In this document: positions 7,118 to 8,609 of the stretch, piece by piece
Position numbering within the stretch: position 1 is the first letter of the stretch
Layout of the letters: every line of letters begins with the position of its first letter
Notes under the pieces: generated by a model
Databases searched by the model: none
Told to the model about the DNA's origin: nothing
What the model saw: only the letters and a program-made list of their open reading frames with translations
Program-made: the position numbers and the translations under genes
Assembly: GCA_009885275.1 (NCBI GenBank)
Contig: VFKY01000324.1
Coordinates: 1 to 8,609, forward strand
DNA from: Verrucomicrobiota bacterium
GTDB taxonomy: Bacteria; Verrucomicrobiota; Verrucomicrobiia; Verrucomicrobiales; Verrucomicrobiaceae
Length of the DNA: 8,609 bases
Direction: 5' to 3'

Positions 7118-8527
7118 TTAAAGTCCAAAGACTTCGCGGGCATCAGATACGGTGCCAGTAATGGCGGCGGCGGCGACCATGAGCGGTGACATCAGGATGG
7201 TGCGTCCTGTGGGGCTGCCCTGACGGCCTTTGAAGTTACGATTACTCGAGCTGGCACAGAGTTGGTCACCAATAAGCTTGTCAGGATTCATCGCCAAGCA
7301 CATGGAACAGCCTGCTGCTCGCCACTCGAATCCAGCTTCAGTGAAAATTAGATCGAGCCCCTCTTTCCGCGCTAGGACATCGACGATCTGCGAACCGGGA
7401 ACAGCGATAGCTTTGACCTGATTGGAGACTTTTTTGCCCTTGAGGAATTTCGCCACTTCACGGAAATCAGAGAGACGACCATTGGTGCAACTGCCAATAA
7501 AGGCGACATCGATCTTGGTGCCTTTGATCGGAGCGCCGCCTTCAAGCTTCATGTATTCGAGGGCCTCTTTGATAGACTCGCGATGAGCTTCACTGCTCGC
7601 GCTTTCGAGAGTTGGCACTGTATCCGTGACGGAAATTGCCTGATCAGGACTGACCCCCCACGTCACGGTCGGCGGAACTTCTTCGGCTTTAATGTTCACA
7701 ACGTCGTCATAAACAGCATCAGCATCGGAGGCCACAGCACGCCATGCCGCAACCGCCTTGTCCCATGCCTCGTCCTTCGGTGAATAGGGACGTCCCTTGA
7801 GATACTCAAAGGTCTTTTCATCTGGATTGACATAGCCACAACGGGCACCGCCTTCGATGGACATATTACAGACCGTCATGCGCTCTTCCATGGTGAAGCC
7901 ATCGAGGACGCTGCCGCCATATTCGTAGGCGTAACCCTTGCCACCGCCGGCACCCAGCAGACGGATGATGTGTAAAATGACATCCTTGGAATAAACGCCC
8001 GGGCTAAGCTTGCCGTCCACATTGATGCGACGAACTTTCATGGGGCTGAGAGCCATGGTTTGAGTCGCCAAGACATCGCGCACCTGCGTGGTGCCAATCC
8101 CGAAAGCAATAGCACCAAAGGCGCCATGAGTCGCGGTGTGGGAATCGCCACAGGCAATCGTCGTGCCGGGTTGCGTGATACCTTGTTCCGGTCCAACGAC
8201 ATGAACAATGCCCTGTTTGCCACTGGCGAGATTGAAATATGTCACGCCAAATTCTTTGACGTTCCGATTCAATTCCTGAATCATTTCCTCTGCCAACGGA
8301 TCAGAAAAAGGCGACACTTGACTGTCGGTAGGCACAATGTGATCCACTGTCGCGAACGTCCGTTGTGGGTAAACGACCTTCAATCCCAGATCGCGTAACA
8401 TGCCAAAAGCCTGCGGGCTGGTGACTTCGTGAATCAGGTGAGTATCGATAAGGAGCTGTGTTTGACCGTTAGAAAGTGTCGCGACAGAGTGTGATTCCCA
8501 GACTTTTGCAAAGAGTGTTTTGCCCAT
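7118..8527 (-). CDS. leuC: 3-isopropylmalate dehydratase large subunit
   Basis: Catalytic [4Fe-4S] subunit of isopropylmalate isomerase; works as a heterodimer with LeuD. At 469 residues it has the usual length for the E. coli-type enzyme. The three cluster ligands are Cys347 (in FIGSCTNGR) and Cys407 and Cys410 (in [12 protein letters not shown]), the same numbers as in E. coli LeuC. Other family blocks are [33 protein letters not shown] and AIAVPGSQ. The start is fixed by an in-frame TAA only 9 nt upstream of the ATG. No Shine-Dalgarno motif is visible. The protein should be oxygen sensitive through its labile iron. No leucine-rich leader peptide or T-box is visible in the short stretch upstream, but only 82 nt of it lie in the window. 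Confidence 0.97.
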   Translation of the reverse strand: MGKTLFAKVWESHSVATLSNGQTQLLIDTHLIHEVTSPQAFGMLRDLGLKVVYPQRTFATVDHIVPTDSQVSPFSDPLAEEMIQELNRNVKEFGVTYFNLASGKQGIVHVVGPEQGITQPGTTIACGDSHTATHGAFGAIAFGIGTTQVRDVLATQTMALSPMKVRRINVDGKLSPGVYSKDVILHIIRLLGAGGGKGYAYEYGGSVLDGFTMEERMTVCNMSIEGGARCGYVNPDEKTFEYLKGRPYSPKDEAWDKAVAAWRAVASDADAVYDDVVNIKAEEVPPTVTWGVSPDQAISVTDTVPTLESASSEAHRESIKEALEYMKLEGGAPIKGTKIDVAFIGSCTNGRLSDFREVAKFLKGKKVSNQVKAIAVPGSQIVDVLARKEGLDLIFTEAGFEWRAAGCSMCLAMNPDKLIGDQLCASSSNRNFKGRQGSPTGRTILMSPLMVAAAAITGTVSDAREVFGL

Positions 8528-8538
8528 GATAGATTACT

Positions 8539-8607
8539 TCAGAGTTTATTCCGCACGATGCGGGCATCAAAACTAGCACGGATGGTCTGGCGCGCAATCC
8601 CAGTGTG
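8539..8607 (-). CDS. Possible C-terminal tail of an unidentified gene upstream of leuC
   Basis: On the minus strand an open frame enters from the window edge and ends with TGA at 8541-8539, 11 nt before the leuC ATG. It would encode the last 22 residues, ending IRASFDARIVRNKL, a plausible charged C-terminus. The close spacing fits an operon partner of leuC. The evidence is only an open frame of this length plus spacing, and another minus-strand frame is also open through this stretch. The product is not recognised. Confidence 0.3.
   Translation of the reverse strand, partial: HTGIARQTIRASFDARIVRNKL
8551..8563. repeat. Small inverted repeat upstream of leuC
   Basis: CCGCA, loop CGA, TGCGG: a five-base-pair perfect stem located 23-35 nt before the leuC start. 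No T-run follows in either direction, so it is not a clear terminator. It could be a weak leader hairpin or chance, and it would lie within the putative upstream gene tail. Confidence 0.35.
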
Positions 8608-8609
8608 AA

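Overview
The window holds six recognisable bacterial housekeeping or metabolic genes packed into two convergent blocks, with very little non-coding DNA. No mobile element, CRISPR array, phage gene, rRNA or tRNA was seen. The organism is a bacterium of moderate GC content. The acyl-ACP synthetase/acyltransferase (Aas-type) architecture, the CBS/DRTGG-type pyrophosphatase and the lack of visible Shine-Dalgarno sequences would fit a PVC-group (for example Verrucomicrobiota-like) genome. That placement is a low-confidence inference, because no phylogenetic marker is present.

Plus-strand block (1-4773): the 3' part of mtnA (methionine salvage; cut by the window edge); a 724-residue Aas-like fusion protein whose N-terminal acyltransferase domain appears to have lost its catalytic residues; then purK and purE, the two-step carboxylation of aminoimidazole ribonucleotide (AIR) in purine synthesis. 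The gaps are 56 nt (mtnA to aas-like) and 17 nt (aas-like to purK), and purK and purE overlap by 4 nt (ATGA). aas-like, purK and purE are probably co-transcribed. PurK makes N5-CAIR, which PurE rearranges to CAIR.

Minus-strand block (8609-4783, read right to left): possibly the last codons of an unidentified gene, then leuC, leuD and a 561-residue manganese-type family II pyrophosphatase with CBS and DRTGG regulatory domains. LeuC and LeuD together form isopropylmalate isomerase of leucine synthesis. The pyrophosphatase starts 7 nt after leuD, so it is probably expressed with the leucine genes. The two blocks meet tail to tail at purE and the pyrophosphatase, with only 9 nt between stop codons and no visible terminator.

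No clearly new system is evident. The points most worth a second look are the degenerate acyltransferase half of the Aas-like protein, the coupling of a nucleotide-regulated pyrophosphatase to leuCD, the pyrimidine-rich start contexts lacking Shine-Dalgarno motifs, and two adjacent perfect inverted repeats inside purE.
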